Part shown: in pieces, positions 50,848 through 59,774 of the stretch
Numbering within the stretch: the stretch's first letter is position 1
Layout of the letters: the number at the start of each line of letters is the position of its first letter
Assembly: GCA_021404525.1 (NCBI GenBank)
Contig: JAAWWE010000002.1
Location: 124,001 to 188,000, forward strand
DNA: 64,000 nt
Direction: 5' to 3'
From: Rhodobiaceae bacterium
GTDB taxonomy: Bacteria > Pseudomonadota > Alphaproteobacteria > Parvibaculales > Parvibaculaceae
The notes under the pieces: model-generated
Database searches by the model: none
Told to the model about the DNA's origin: nothing
The model's input: the letters and a program-made list of their open reading frames with translations, nothing else
Program-made: the position numbers and the translations under genes

Positions 50848-51060
50848 CTAATCCTTTTTCAGTTCAAGGCGGGCCCAGCGGAGAACCACCAGGGGCCAAA
50901 GGCTGATAAGAGCAGGGATGAGCAAGGGTCGGAACAGATAGGCGCCGCGTGCGTCTTCATCAATCCGGTCGATACCGATCAGGAGAAACAGGGCGCCGAC
51001 CCCGACACCCACAAGAGCGTACATACGTAGCGCCTCCAGCGCCATCTCCGCAAATTCCAT
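50848..51060 (-). CDS. Small two-helix membrane protein, first gene of the Rieske operon
   Basis: A 70-aa protein with two hydrophobic helices (MYALVGVGVGALFLLIGIDR and FRPLLIPALISLWPLVVLRW). ATG 51060 has GGGGGG just upstream; ATG 51075 would add five residues. It is 9 nt from the 54-aa gene, so all five genes to 48622 likely form one operon. No family recognised. Confidence 0.72.
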   Translation of the reverse strand: MEFAEMALEALRMYALVGVGVGALFLLIGIDRIDEDARGAYLFRPLLIPALISLWPLVVLRWARLELKKD

Positions 51061-51105
51061 AATCCCCCCAGACATCGACCTACGAATTGAGCTCGTATTG
51101 CTTCA

Positions 51106-51121
51106 AAGACTATTGAGTCTT
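51106..51121. promoter_or_regulatory. 16-bp palindrome in the divergent promoter region
   Basis: AAGACT-ATTG-AGTCTT, perfect 6-bp arms, 46 nt upstream of the Rieske operon start and within the divergent region to the esterase gene at 51245. A possible operator; no regulator assigned. Confidence 0.35.
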
Positions 51122-51244
51122 CCTTCCTATGTGCAATACACAAGTGCGACATTGTGATCAGTTTTGCTCTCAAATTCGTCATGTGTTCGTGAACGGAATT
51201 TCAGCTACGTCTTGCCCGGTTGATAGAGCTCTTTTGAGGATCAG

Positions 51245-52072
51245 GTGCCCAGATTTTTTCTTTTCAATCTGCTCACAGTTTGTGCATTCGCAACTTTTCT
51301 TGGGCCGCCCGCCGTTGCATGCGGAACAAGCGACACTGATTGTTCAGTGGGCTCAGGCGATTATCGTATCTATCTGCCTGCAAAACTAATGGGAGAGCCT
51401 CCTGCGGGGGCGATACTCTTTTTCCACGGGTGGAAAGGTTCGTCTGAGGGTGTTATGCGCAATGCGGGCCTGCGGGCAATGAGTGATCGTCTGAATATCG
51501 CTCTGATAGCCGCAAACGGTCTCCGCGGCGGCTGGTCTTTCCCTGGCGCGCCAGCAAGAGCGAGAAACGAGCTCGCTTATGTCGAAGAAGTGCTCGATGA
51601 TGCAGAGGCCCAATTCCAGATCCCCAGAGACAAAGTCCTGGCATCCGGTTTTTCCTTAGGCGCTTCCATGGTTTGGAGCTTGTCGTGTTTCATGGGAGAT
51701 GAGTTTGCAGGCTTTGCGCCGGCAGCCGGGACACTATGGAACCCTCTTCCTGAAACCTGCCCAAGTGATGTGCCCAATCTCATGCACTACCATGGCAGAA
51801 AAGATGGCACTTTTCCCCTGATCGGCCGCGCGATCGCTGGGGGCTTATATCGTCAGGGAAATACCTATAAGAGTTTTGATATCTGGCACTCTCAGGGTCA
51901 ATGTGAAACGGAAGAGCCGGTGATCACGGAATCCGGTCTCTTTCAATGTGAGCGTCGGCCTGGTTGCGGCAGCGGCATATTGGAGCTGTGCCTGCACGAT
52001 GGGGGGCATGTTTACCGCGCTGCCTGGATTGAACGCAGCTGGGGAATCCTATCGGACCTTAAGGGTTGGTAG
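51245..52072 (+). CDS. Exported PHB-depolymerase-like esterase
   Basis: A 275-aa exported alpha/beta hydrolase of the polyhydroxybutyrate depolymerase/feruloyl esterase group. The signal peptide is FFLFNLLTVCAFATFLGPPA-VACG; the nucleophile serine lies in ASGFSLGASMVWS (GxSxG as GFSLG), HGWKGSSEG forms the oxyanion region, and DGGHVYRA gives the catalytic His near the end. Several cysteines suggest disulfides. GTG 51245 has GAGG upstream. It would cleave ester bonds of polyester or plant-type substrates outside the inner membrane. Confidence 0.8.
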   Translation: MPRFFLFNLLTVCAFATFLGPPAVACGTSDTDCSVGSGDYRIYLPAKLMGEPPAGAILFFHGWKGSSEGVMRNAGLRAMSDRLNIALIAANGLRGGWSFPGAPARARNELAYVEEVLDDAEAQFQIPRDKVLASGFSLGASMVWSLSCFMGDEFAGFAPAAGTLWNPLPETCPSDVPNLMHYHGRKDGTFPLIGRAIAGGLYRQGNTYKSFDIWHSQGQCETEEPVITESGLFQCERRPGCGSGILELCLHDGGHVYRAAWIERSWGILSDLKGW

Positions 52073-52101
52073 AATTGGGCGCTGACCAAAGAGAAACAAG
52101 A

Positions 52102-53376
52102 ATGAACACGAACGATCAGAATCAGAGAAAGGGCGGCGCGCTCTGCGGCCTGACAGTGCTTGACCTGTCACGAATACTGGCCGGCCCAACAGCAACGCAA
52201 TTGCTAGGCGATTTGGGCGCTGAGGTCATCAAGATCGAACGGCCCGGCAAAGGGGATGATACCCGCGCGTGGGGCCCGCCCTTTCTAAAAGATGCGGAAG
52301 GCAATGACACTGAAGAGAGCGCCTATTACCTCTCCTCAAACCGAAACAAGCAATCGGTGGCGATCAATCTGGCAAGCGCGGAAGGCCGGGACCTTATTCG
52401 TCAATTGGCGGACGGCGCAGACATAGTGGTTGAGAACTTCAAAGTGGGCGACCTTGAGCGCTATGGATTGGATTACAAATCGCTTTCCCAGCGAAACCCG
52501 CGTCTGATCTATTGCTCAATTTCTGGCTTCGGGCAAACAGGGCCTTATGCGCCGCGCGCAGGATATGACTTTCTCATTCAGGGCATGGGGGGGATCATGA
52601 GCATTACAGGCGACCCCATTGATCACCCTCAAAGCACGGGGCCGATGAAAGTTGGTGTCGGCATCGCAGATGTCATGTGCGGCATGTATGCGACGGTCGG
52701 AATCCTGGCAGCATTGGAATCGCGCCATAAGACGGGCACCGGTCAGCACATAGACATTTCGCTGCTGGATAGTCAGATTGCCTGGCTGGTCAATCAGGGG
52801 GCTTCCTATCTTGTCTCAGGGGAAACACCGGTCCCTTTGGGAAATGGCCATCCAACAATAGTGCCCTATGAAACCTTTCCAGCTTCGGACAAAGCTTTCA
52901 TTCTCGCAGTAGGAAATGATGGGCAGTTTTCGAAATTCTGTGTCGCTGCCGATGCTGAACACCTGGCCGTCGACGAACGCTTCGCCAAAAATACCGACCG
53001 CGTGCGCAACCGCGATGTACTGATCCCCCTATTGCAGGACCTGACGCGACAGAAATCCGCGGCCGAATGGATTGAACTCCTGGAAGGTGCCGGTGTGCCT
53101 TGCGGGCCGATCAACTCCATTCCAGATGTCTTTGCTGATCCACAGGTTCAGCATCGCGCAATGAGGATAGAGATGCCCCACCCGACGGCAGGAACCGGGA
53201 CCGTTCCGCTCATTGGGAACCCGCTCAACTTGAGCGATACGCCAGTTCAATATAACCGTCCGCCGCCAGTGCGGGCGGCAGATACTCGGGATGTTCTGAC
53301 AAGTAAACTCAAACTTTCCGACGAGGAAATGGGCAAGCTTGTTGAGTCAGGCGTGATAGAGGACAGAAAGATATGA
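52102..53376 (+). CDS. CaiB/BaiF family CoA-transferase
   Basis: Class III CoA-transferase, 424 aa, moving CoA between carboxylic acids. Recognised by LTVLDLSRILAGPTATQLLG, DLGAEVIKIERPGKGDDTR, SSNRNKQSVAINL and a conserved aspartate region in RAGYDFLIQGMGGIMSITG. ATG 52102 is chosen; an earlier in-frame start at 52066 overlaps the esterase. The stop overlaps the TPP enzyme start by 4 nt, so the two work together, possibly activating an acid and then splitting it. Confidence 0.92.
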   Translation: MNTNDQNQRKGGALCGLTVLDLSRILAGPTATQLLGDLGAEVIKIERPGKGDDTRAWGPPFLKDAEGNDTEESAYYLSSNRNKQSVAINLASAEGRDLIRQLADGADIVVENFKVGDLERYGLDYKSLSQRNPRLIYCSISGFGQTGPYAPRAGYDFLIQGMGGIMSITGDPIDHPQSTGPMKVGVGIADVMCGMYATVGILAALESRHKTGTGQHIDISLLDSQIAWLVNQGASYLVSGETPVPLGNGHPTIVPYETFPASDKAFILAVGNDGQFSKFCVAADAEHLAVDERFAKNTDRVRNRDVLIPLLQDLTRQKSAAEWIELLEGAGVPCGPINSIPDVFADPQVQHRAMRIEMPHPTAGTGTVPLIGNPLNLSDTPVQYNRPPPVRAADTRDVLTSKLKLSDEEMGKLVESGVIEDRKI

Positions 53377-54977
53377 AAACCGGCGCGGAGATTATAGCGC
53401 ATCATCTGCGTGGTGCTGGCTGTCACACGGCCTTTGGCATTCCAGGTGGCGAAGTGCTCGCCCTGGTAGATGCACTCACCCAATCCGGTATCAGGTTCGT
53501 GCTGACAAAGCACGAAAACTCAGCTGGTTTCATGGCGGAAGGCGCATGGCATGCAACCGGAGCGCCGGGCATTCTTGTTGCGACACTGGGACCCGGTGTC
53601 GCCAATGCGGTGAATGTTGTCGCAAACGCCCATCAGGACAAAGTGCCCCTCATTTTTCTGACCGGTCGCGTCGATGCGGCAGAGGCTGAGTCTTATACCC
53701 ATCAGGTCTTCGATCATCAGGCGCTATTGCGGCCGATTGTCAAAGAAAGCTTCTGTGCTGCTCCCGGAGCGGTCGGGGCGATGGTAGAGAAAGCGCTTCT
53801 CATCGCTCAAGAGGGACAGCCGGGTCCGGTTCATATTGACGTGCCGATTGGAGTGGCAGAAGGGGCGACACCAGAGGTGGAGAGAGTCTTTTCAGCGCAA
53901 CCCCGCCTCGGGTCGCTAGGCGCAGTCGGGCTTGAAGATGCCATAGCGAGCCTGGAGCAGGCGGTGCGCCCACTTGCGATCGCTGGCGTTGACGCAGTTA
54001 ATGAAGAAGCGGGCCCCGCCATTCAGGCATTTTGTGAGCGCTATGGTGTTCCCCTTATCACCAGTTACAAGGGCAAGGGGTTGGTTGATGAAACCCATCC
54101 GCTCGTCATTGGGGGAGCCGGCCTGTCACCTAAAGCGGACAAAGTCTTGATGCCGCTTATTGATCAGTCTGATCTGATCTTGTTGATTGGATATGACCCC
54201 ATTGAGATGCGGGTGGGATGGCGTGACCCCTGGGGACCAGAGAAACAGGTGATCGAGATAACACCGGTGGTCCGGACCCACGGCATGCATCGGGTAAGTG
54301 AGAGTTTTTTGTCGCCGATTGCGGAGGCCCTCTCAACCTTCTCCAAGGCCAAACCGCGTCAGACCTGGGTGGATGGCGCAGCCGCTCAAGCCCGAACTGA
54401 ACTCGCAGAAGCCTTCACGAACCGGGGAGAAACCTTTTCTCCCGGTCACGTGTATGACACCCTTCGCAAGGTGCTGCCGGACAATACGGTAATGACAACC
54501 GATAGCGGTGCTCACCGCATCCTGCTCTCCCAAAAGTGGACAACCCACACACCTCGCACACTCTTGCAGTCTTCAGCGCTGTGCACGATGGGCTGTGCGG
54601 TCCCGATTGCAGCGGGCTACAAGCTCTGTGCGCCTGACATACCAGTGGCAACTGTTCTGGGGGATGCGGGGCTTGAAATGATATTGGGCGAGCTTGCCAC
54701 CATTCGTGATTTGAAGCTCCCCGTCATCATCACCGTCATGGTTGACGAAAGCCTCGGCCTGATTGAAATGAAACAACGCGCAATGGGTCGTGCAAATGCT
54801 GGGGTGGACTTCGACGGAACAGATTTTCCGGCCGTGGCAGAGGCAATGGGGGGCGCGGGTATCTGGGTCGATGATGTGGAGACCCTTGAGGCGGAAACAA
54901 AAGCTGCCCTCAACCGTGATACCTTCACGCTGTTGGCCTGCCGTATTGGCAGGCGCGCATATGATGGCGCTTTTTAG
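53373..54977 (+). CDS. Thiamine-pyrophosphate-dependent enzyme, acetolactate-synthase-like
   Basis: A 534-aa TPP enzyme. The N-terminal part has FGIPGGEVLALVDAL and the catalytic glutamate in LTKHENSAGFMAEG; the C-terminal TPP/Mg site reads LGDAGLEMILGELATIRDLK with VMVDESLGLIEMKQ instead of the usual NN, a variant known in a subgroup of unassigned enzymes. It is coupled to a CoA-transferase by ATGA. The layout recalls formyl-CoA transferase and oxalyl-CoA decarboxylase, but the sequence looks more like acetolactate synthase, so no substrate is given. Confidence 0.85.
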   Translation: MKTGAEIIAHHLRGAGCHTAFGIPGGEVLALVDALTQSGIRFVLTKHENSAGFMAEGAWHATGAPGILVATLGPGVANAVNVVANAHQDKVPLIFLTGRVDAAEAESYTHQVFDHQALLRPIVKESFCAAPGAVGAMVEKALLIAQEGQPGPVHIDVPIGVAEGATPEVERVFSAQPRLGSLGAVGLEDAIASLEQAVRPLAIAGVDAVNEEAGPAIQAFCERYGVPLITSYKGKGLVDETHPLVIGGAGLSPKADKVLMPLIDQSDLILLIGYDPIEMRVGWRDPWGPEKQVIEITPVVRTHGMHRVSESFLSPIAEALSTFSKAKPRQTWVDGAAAQARTELAEAFTNRGETFSPGHVYDTLRKVLPDNTVMTTDSGAHRILLSQKWTTHTPRTLLQSSALCTMGCAVPIAAGYKLCAPDIPVATVLGDAGLEMILGELATIRDLKLPVIITVMVDESLGLIEMKQRAMGRANAGVDFDGTDFPAVAEAMGGAGIWVDDVETLEAETKAALNRDTFTLLACRIGRRAYDGAF

Positions 54978-54990
54978 GCGGTGTCCGCCT
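54976..54990 (+). terminator. Short stem-loop at the end of the TPP enzyme gene
   Basis: AGGCGG-TGT-CCGCCT overlaps the TAG stop (54975-54977). There is no T-run after it, so it is a weak terminator candidate. Confidence 0.35.
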
Positions 54991-55167
54991 AATTAGCAGG
55001 CATTTTCAAAAAGCCGATCACAAATCTGTGTACGGCAGATGGTTAAAAACCCGCCACTCATCGCGCACTCTCAAATGCAAGTGAACAACGGCCAAAGTCT
55101 GTAGAAATCAAGTTCTGATTGGTCTACGGCTAGTACTGGGTACGCGGCATTTAACTGAGAGTGACCA

Positions 55168-56553
55168 ATGACACACACCGACGCATTCGGATCTGACGTA
55201 ACACTGGACAAGGTTTCTGCGCTTGATCATTGGAACAAAACCGCCCGTGCTTTCCTTGCACATTCTTCTGCCACGCCAACCCACCTTGCGGCCGTGCTGG
55301 AAGAAGCGCCAAGCTTCGCTTTAGCTCACGCCTTTCAGGGCATCTCCTATCTGACATTGGGCCGCAAAGAACTGATTGAAAATGCGCGCGCCGCTCTCAC
55401 GAATGCGAAAGACGCGGTGGCCGCCGTTGGCTGCACCAAAAGAGAAGCACAGTACCTTCAGGTGCTTGAAGCGTGGCTGGCAGGCCATCCAAGGCAATCA
55501 GCTGACATTATGGACAACATCTTGGCTGAGACGCCAGGTGATGCCATGGCCCTCAAGCTGGGACACGCCATTCGTTTCATACTGGGCGACGCAACGGGTA
55601 TGCGCCGGTCTATCGAGGCTGTACTCCCGACATATGACACTGCACACCCCGCTACGGGCTATGTCCTGGGATGTCATGCCTTTTCAGCAGAAGAGACCGG
55701 TGACTATGCACTCGCAGAAGCACAGGGCCGGAAAGGTCTTGAGATGGCGCCTGATGACGCCTGGGGCCTGCATGCAATCGCACATGTCTATGACATGACT
55801 GGCGAGCCAATGGCGGGTGCTGGATGGTTAGGCGGTCAGACAGAGAGCTGGGCACACTGCAACAATTTCGGTTTTCATGTCTGGTGGCACCTCGCACTCT
55901 TTTTGCTCGCCATTGGGGCGACCGATGAAGTGCTGGATCTATACGACCACAAGATCCGTGCTGAGCATACTGACGACTATCGCGATATCTCAAATGCAGC
56001 CTCAATGTTGGTTCGCCTGGAGATCGAAGGCGTGTCGGTCGGACGTCGATGGGAAGAGCTTGCAAACCTTTGTGAGAAGCGCACCCAGGATGGGTGTGTG
56101 GTTTTCGCAGACCTGCATTACATAATGCCCCTCGCCCGGTTGGGACGGACAGAGGCGGCAGAAACTCTTATTCAAACGCTAACAAGGACTGCGAGGAGCA
56201 CTCCTGGTGATATGAGTTCCGTCGCAGGGACCTCCGGTATCCCCGCAGCGCGAGGTATTCTTTCTTACTACAGCGGGAACTATCGCGAGGCCTACTGTCA
56301 ATTGGCAGCCGCGCGAGCGTCAATGCAGAGTGTGGGTGGCAGCCATGCACAGAGAGATGTCTTTGAGAGACTGACAATCGACGCAGCGATGCGAGCAGAC
56401 CTATTGAACGACGCAATGCGCATCTTGCGCGACCGAGAGGAGAACCGGGGAGCGCCAGATGCCTTCTCAACAGCCCGCCTTCAAAAATCTGTTGCGAAGT
56501 CTCTAGATGAAAAGCCAGCGGTTGTGGGGGTGGCAGCACCGCTCCTTGCCTAA
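55168..56553 (+). CDS. TTC38-like tetratricopeptide-repeat protein, copy 2
   Basis: A 461-aa helical repeat protein close to TTC38: APSFALAHAFQGISYLTLGR, CTKREAQYLQVLEAWLAGHP, APDDAWGLHAIAHVYDMTGE and NNFGFHVWWHLALFLLAIGA, with HAIAH and HVWWH rich in histidine. The copy at 31853 has the same order of elements. No signal peptide. It starts 190 nt after the TPP enzyme and may be its own transcription unit. The bacterial role is unknown. Confidence 0.82.
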   Translation: MTHTDAFGSDVTLDKVSALDHWNKTARAFLAHSSATPTHLAAVLEEAPSFALAHAFQGISYLTLGRKELIENARAALTNAKDAVAAVGCTKREAQYLQVLEAWLAGHPRQSADIMDNILAETPGDAMALKLGHAIRFILGDATGMRRSIEAVLPTYDTAHPATGYVLGCHAFSAEETGDYALAEAQGRKGLEMAPDDAWGLHAIAHVYDMTGEPMAGAGWLGGQTESWAHCNNFGFHVWWHLALFLLAIGATDEVLDLYDHKIRAEHTDDYRDISNAASMLVRLEIEGVSVGRRWEELANLCEKRTQDGCVVFADLHYIMPLARLGRTEAAETLIQTLTRTARSTPGDMSSVAGTSGIPAARGILSYYSGNYREAYCQLAAARASMQSVGGSHAQRDVFERLTIDAAMRADLLNDAMRILRDREENRGAPDAFSTARLQKSVAKSLDEKPAVVGVAAPLLA

Positions 56554-56680
56554 AAATCGCCACTACTCTTAGGCAATTGTGGTTGTAGGGTCGGGATACC
56601 CAGCCTGACAAGTTTGTGTTAAGCGACTCTCTAAAAGGGGTATGAGGATCGCTTAAGGTGGTTCGATAGGGGATTTTCAC

Positions 56681-57820
56681 GTGACAGCGATACAAAAACG
56701 GCCACGAGACCCGCGTCTCGACTTTTTCCGTGGGCTTGGAATGTTCATCATCTTCATTGCGCATGTTCCGGGAAATTCCTGGACATTGTGGATACCCGCG
56801 CGTTTTGGGTTTTCCGATGCGACAGAAATTTTTGTCTTCTGTTCCGGCATGGCCTCCGCCATCGCATTCGGGCGGGTCTTTAATGAGCATTCCTGGTCCA
56901 TGGGTACCGCCCGCATCCTTCATCGGATCTGGCAGGTCTACTGGTCACACATCGCTGTCTTCCTGACCATTGCCGCCATGTTGGTGACCATCGACCACTT
57001 GGGCGGATTTGACGGTCTCTATGTTCGAAAACTCAACCTGCAGCACTTCTTCGCGCGGCCAGCGGAAAATCTTGTGGGATATATGACGCTCACCTATGTG
57101 CCGAACCTTTTTGACATCCTGCCCATGTATCTTGGCATTCTTGCTCTTGTTCCTCTGGTAATGGCGTTGGGCATGCGTCACCCGGCTTTGGCCGGATTGT
57201 TGGTCGCCGGTCTCTGGCTTGCCGCAAATTTCCATCTTCTAAACCTGCCCGCTGAGCCCTGGTCAGATCGCACCTGGTTTTTCAACCCCTTTGCCTGGCA
57301 GCTGGTTTTCTTTACCGGTTTTGCATTTGGCCTACGATGGTTGCCTGCTCCGCCCGTAAACAAGACCTTGATCATGCTCGCGGCTCTATTTGTCGTGCTA
57401 ACAATCCCCTTTGCTTGGTACCGAGCCTACAATGCTCTTCCATTCTTCGCGGAATGGAGAGGCGAAATCTCCTTCCTCATCAACAAGACTCGTTTCGGCT
57501 TTTTCCGTTATGTGCATTTTCTGTCCCTTGCCTATCTGGCATGGGTCGCCGCTGGCGAGGGCGGGCGACGTCTTCAGGGTGTCGCTGTCTGGAACGGATT
57601 TGTCATGATCGTCCAGAAGGTGGGCCAGCAATCGCTGGCAGTCTTCCTGGTGAGCTTGGTTGCCGCACGCTTTGGCGGCTTCCTTCTCGATCAGATGGGC
57701 CGAAACTTTGGCTCTGCGGCGCTCGTAAACCTTGGCGGTTTCGTGCTGCTGATCGGGGTCGCCTATTCTGTCGGATGGTTCAAGGGCCAGCCTTGGAAAC
57801 TGGCGCCGAAGACTGCCTAA
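56681..57820 (+). CDS. opgC: OpgC-type membrane acyltransferase
   Basis: A 379-aa inner-membrane protein with about ten helices, related to OpgC, which adds succinyl groups to osmoregulated periplasmic glucans. The N terminus RDPRLDFFRGLGMFIIFIAH is the OpgC/acyltransferase-3 hallmark, followed by ATEIFVFCSGMASAIAFGRV. The start codon is GTG 56681. It converges with opgH, which supports the glucan role, although other substrates for this family exist. Confidence 0.88.
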   Translation: MTAIQKRPRDPRLDFFRGLGMFIIFIAHVPGNSWTLWIPARFGFSDATEIFVFCSGMASAIAFGRVFNEHSWSMGTARILHRIWQVYWSHIAVFLTIAAMLVTIDHLGGFDGLYVRKLNLQHFFARPAENLVGYMTLTYVPNLFDILPMYLGILALVPLVMALGMRHPALAGLLVAGLWLAANFHLLNLPAEPWSDRTWFFNPFAWQLVFFTGFAFGLRWLPAPPVNKTLIMLAALFVVLTIPFAWYRAYNALPFFAEWRGEISFLINKTRFGFFRYVHFLSLAYLAWVAAGEGGRRLQGVAVWNGFVMIVQKVGQQSLAVFLVSLVAARFGGFLLDQMGRNFGSAALVNLGGFVLLIGVAYSVGWFKGQPWKLAPKTA

Positions 57821-57836
57821 GCAACAGCGAACAGGG

Positions 57837-59774
57837 TCAGACCGCAGCAGGAACCGTGTGAGGTTCGGTGGGTACCGATGCGTCTTCACTCTCCGGCACC
57901 ACGGCTATGTCTGAGGGCGCGAGCTGGCGGTGCTGCTGCTCTGCGAGCGAGACGATCGCCGGTATCTCGTTCTGCTCTGGGGCGATCAGCAGGCCCAGTC
58001 TATCAAAGAGAGCGGTTGGTCGGTGCGAGAGCACGCTCGAAAGCGGTGCGGCGAGGACAAGTCCTGTGACCACAGGAATGAGCCAAAGTGTAATCACGCC
58101 AGCGGCAATCCCATAAAGCAGACCAAGCCCTAAAATAGTCTCAACCGCATGGATCCGGAGCAGATCGCTGAAATCATCGCGTGTCGCAGAGCGACGCTGG
58201 GCGTTCCAACCCTGTTCATGCCCTGCAAGCGTTCGCAAGACGGCGAGCGTCTGTTGGACCATCAGCACTGGCGCAACGGCTGCCGACAGCAGCACTTCGA
58301 GCAAGAAAGAAACCGTCATCCGCAGACGGCCACCCCAGGCACCACTGCCACCTCGACGGACGACCCGGCTCAAAAATCCCAAGGCTTTCGGGAGGAAAAG
58401 AACGCCAATGGTCACCGCAAAGATCAACTGCATAGGCGTCATATCTGAGTTGAGGGTCAGGCTGCGGCTTGCGCTCTGCCAATGATCCACGGCAAAGATG
58501 GAGGCCATAGGGTCAACGGTTGTGAACAGACCCAGACAAATGAACAGCAGCCACATGGGCGCCGCCATATAGGCCATGATGCCGTGGAGCAAATGAAAGC
58601 GACTTATTGGATGCAGGCCAGAAGCACCGACAACACCGACATGTTGCAGATTGCCTTGACACCACCTTTGATCACGCACCACGTGATCTATGAGCGTTGG
58701 AGGTGTTTCTTCGTAGCTCCCACCGAGCTCGGTCAGGAGACGAACTTTCCAACCCGCTCTGCGCAGCAATGCGGCTTCAACAAAGTCATGGCTCATAACA
58801 ACGCCGCCAAAGGGGCCATTGCCCTTCAGGTCGGGAAGGCCAGCCGACGCGGCAAAAGCACGCGTACGAATGATCGCATTGTGTCCCCAGTAATTGCTTT
58901 CGCCTGCAAACCAGGACGCAAACCCTCTAGCAAGGGTCTGTCCATAGGCAGCGGTGGCAAACTGTTGCAGCCGACCAAAGAGAGTGTTTGTCTTGATAAG
59001 GCGCGGCACCGTTTGAATGAGACCTGCGCTTGGGTCCGCTGACATTTCGTCCGTCAAGCGATGGATGGTGTCGCCCTCCATGACGCTGTCAGCATCCAAC
59101 ACAAGCATGGCGTCAAAGGCGCCGCCCCAGCGGCGCACCCACTCTTCTATGTTTCCGGCTTTGCGTCCTACATTGCCATTACGACGTCGATAGAAAAGAG
59201 GCGCATCCGGCATGAGCTGCTTTGCTCTCTTAAACATCGCGAATTCGTCGGCCGCAGCGGCGCTGTCTTGCGTATCGCTGAGGACAAAGAACGAAAACTC
59301 ATGCCGGCTGTTGGTCTCGCAGACGCTTTTCAACATGGCGGTCGCATTTGCAAATATTCGGCCTGGGTCTTCGTTGTAGGCAGGAACCAGAAGCGCGACT
59401 TTCATCGGGTCGACAGGGTGAGCCAATGGGCGGGCATCTCGCTTGCGCGTCATAAACCCTAGAACCACATTCACGCCGGAGAGCGCGATCCAGAAAAAAT
59501 TTGCTGCAAAGAGGCAGGCAATACCGATTTCAGAGGGTGTAATCCCACCGACGGAGAACGCCGCCAAGGTCTCGTAGAGCAGCCACAGGGTTGTGAGCGC
59601 CGAGATGAAAAATACACAGAAGCGGCGCGTGGAGAGAGAGGGACTGTTATCGGCTGGAGGTGCAGACGGTGGTACTTCCAGATCGGTAAACGGCGTGTCA
59701 AAGCGTTGCTCTGGCATTTCCAGCGGCGCCTCTGCCGGAAGATGTCCTATCGTTGATGTCACTGTCGCGTCCAT
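57837..59774 (-). CDS. opgH: Periplasmic glucan glucosyltransferase OpgH
   Basis: Inner-membrane family 2 glycosyltransferase, 645 aa, that polymerises glucose from UDP-glucose for osmoregulated periplasmic glucans. Features: VALLVPAYNEDPGRIFANA, VLDADSVMEGD (DxD), FVEAALLRRAGWKVRLL and RDQRWCQGNLQH (QxxRW-like motif), with membrane helices on both sides. It is shorter than E. coli OpgH (about 850 aa), mostly at the N terminus. ATG 59774 overlaps the end of opgG by 16 nt; GTG 59762 would make a 4-nt overlap. Confidence 0.93.
   Translation of the reverse strand: MDATVTSTIGHLPAEAPLEMPEQRFDTPFTDLEVPPSAPPADNSPSLSTRRFCVFFISALTTLWLLYETLAAFSVGGITPSEIGIACLFAANFFWIALSGVNVVLGFMTRKRDARPLAHPVDPMKVALLVPAYNEDPGRIFANATAMLKSVCETNSRHEFSFFVLSDTQDSAAAADEFAMFKRAKQLMPDAPLFYRRRNGNVGRKAGNIEEWVRRWGGAFDAMLVLDADSVMEGDTIHRLTDEMSADPSAGLIQTVPRLIKTNTLFGRLQQFATAAYGQTLARGFASWFAGESNYWGHNAIIRTRAFAASAGLPDLKGNGPFGGVVMSHDFVEAALLRRAGWKVRLLTELGGSYEETPPTLIDHVVRDQRWCQGNLQHVGVVGASGLHPISRFHLLHGIMAYMAAPMWLLFICLGLFTTVDPMASIFAVDHWQSASRSLTLNSDMTPMQLIFAVTIGVLFLPKALGFLSRVVRRGGSGAWGGRLRMTVSFLLEVLLSAAVAPVLMVQQTLAVLRTLAGHEQGWNAQRRSATRDDFSDLLRIHAVETILGLGLLYGIAAGVITLWLIPVVTGLVLAAPLSSVLSHRPTALFDRLGLLIAPEQNEIPAIVSLAEQQHRQLAPSDIAVVPESEDASVPTEPHTVPAAV

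Noticed and set aside
52102..54977. Oxalate degradation pair (frc-oxc)
   Set aside because: Only the gene order fits; the TPP enzyme resembles acetolactate synthase-like proteins and has a different metal motif.
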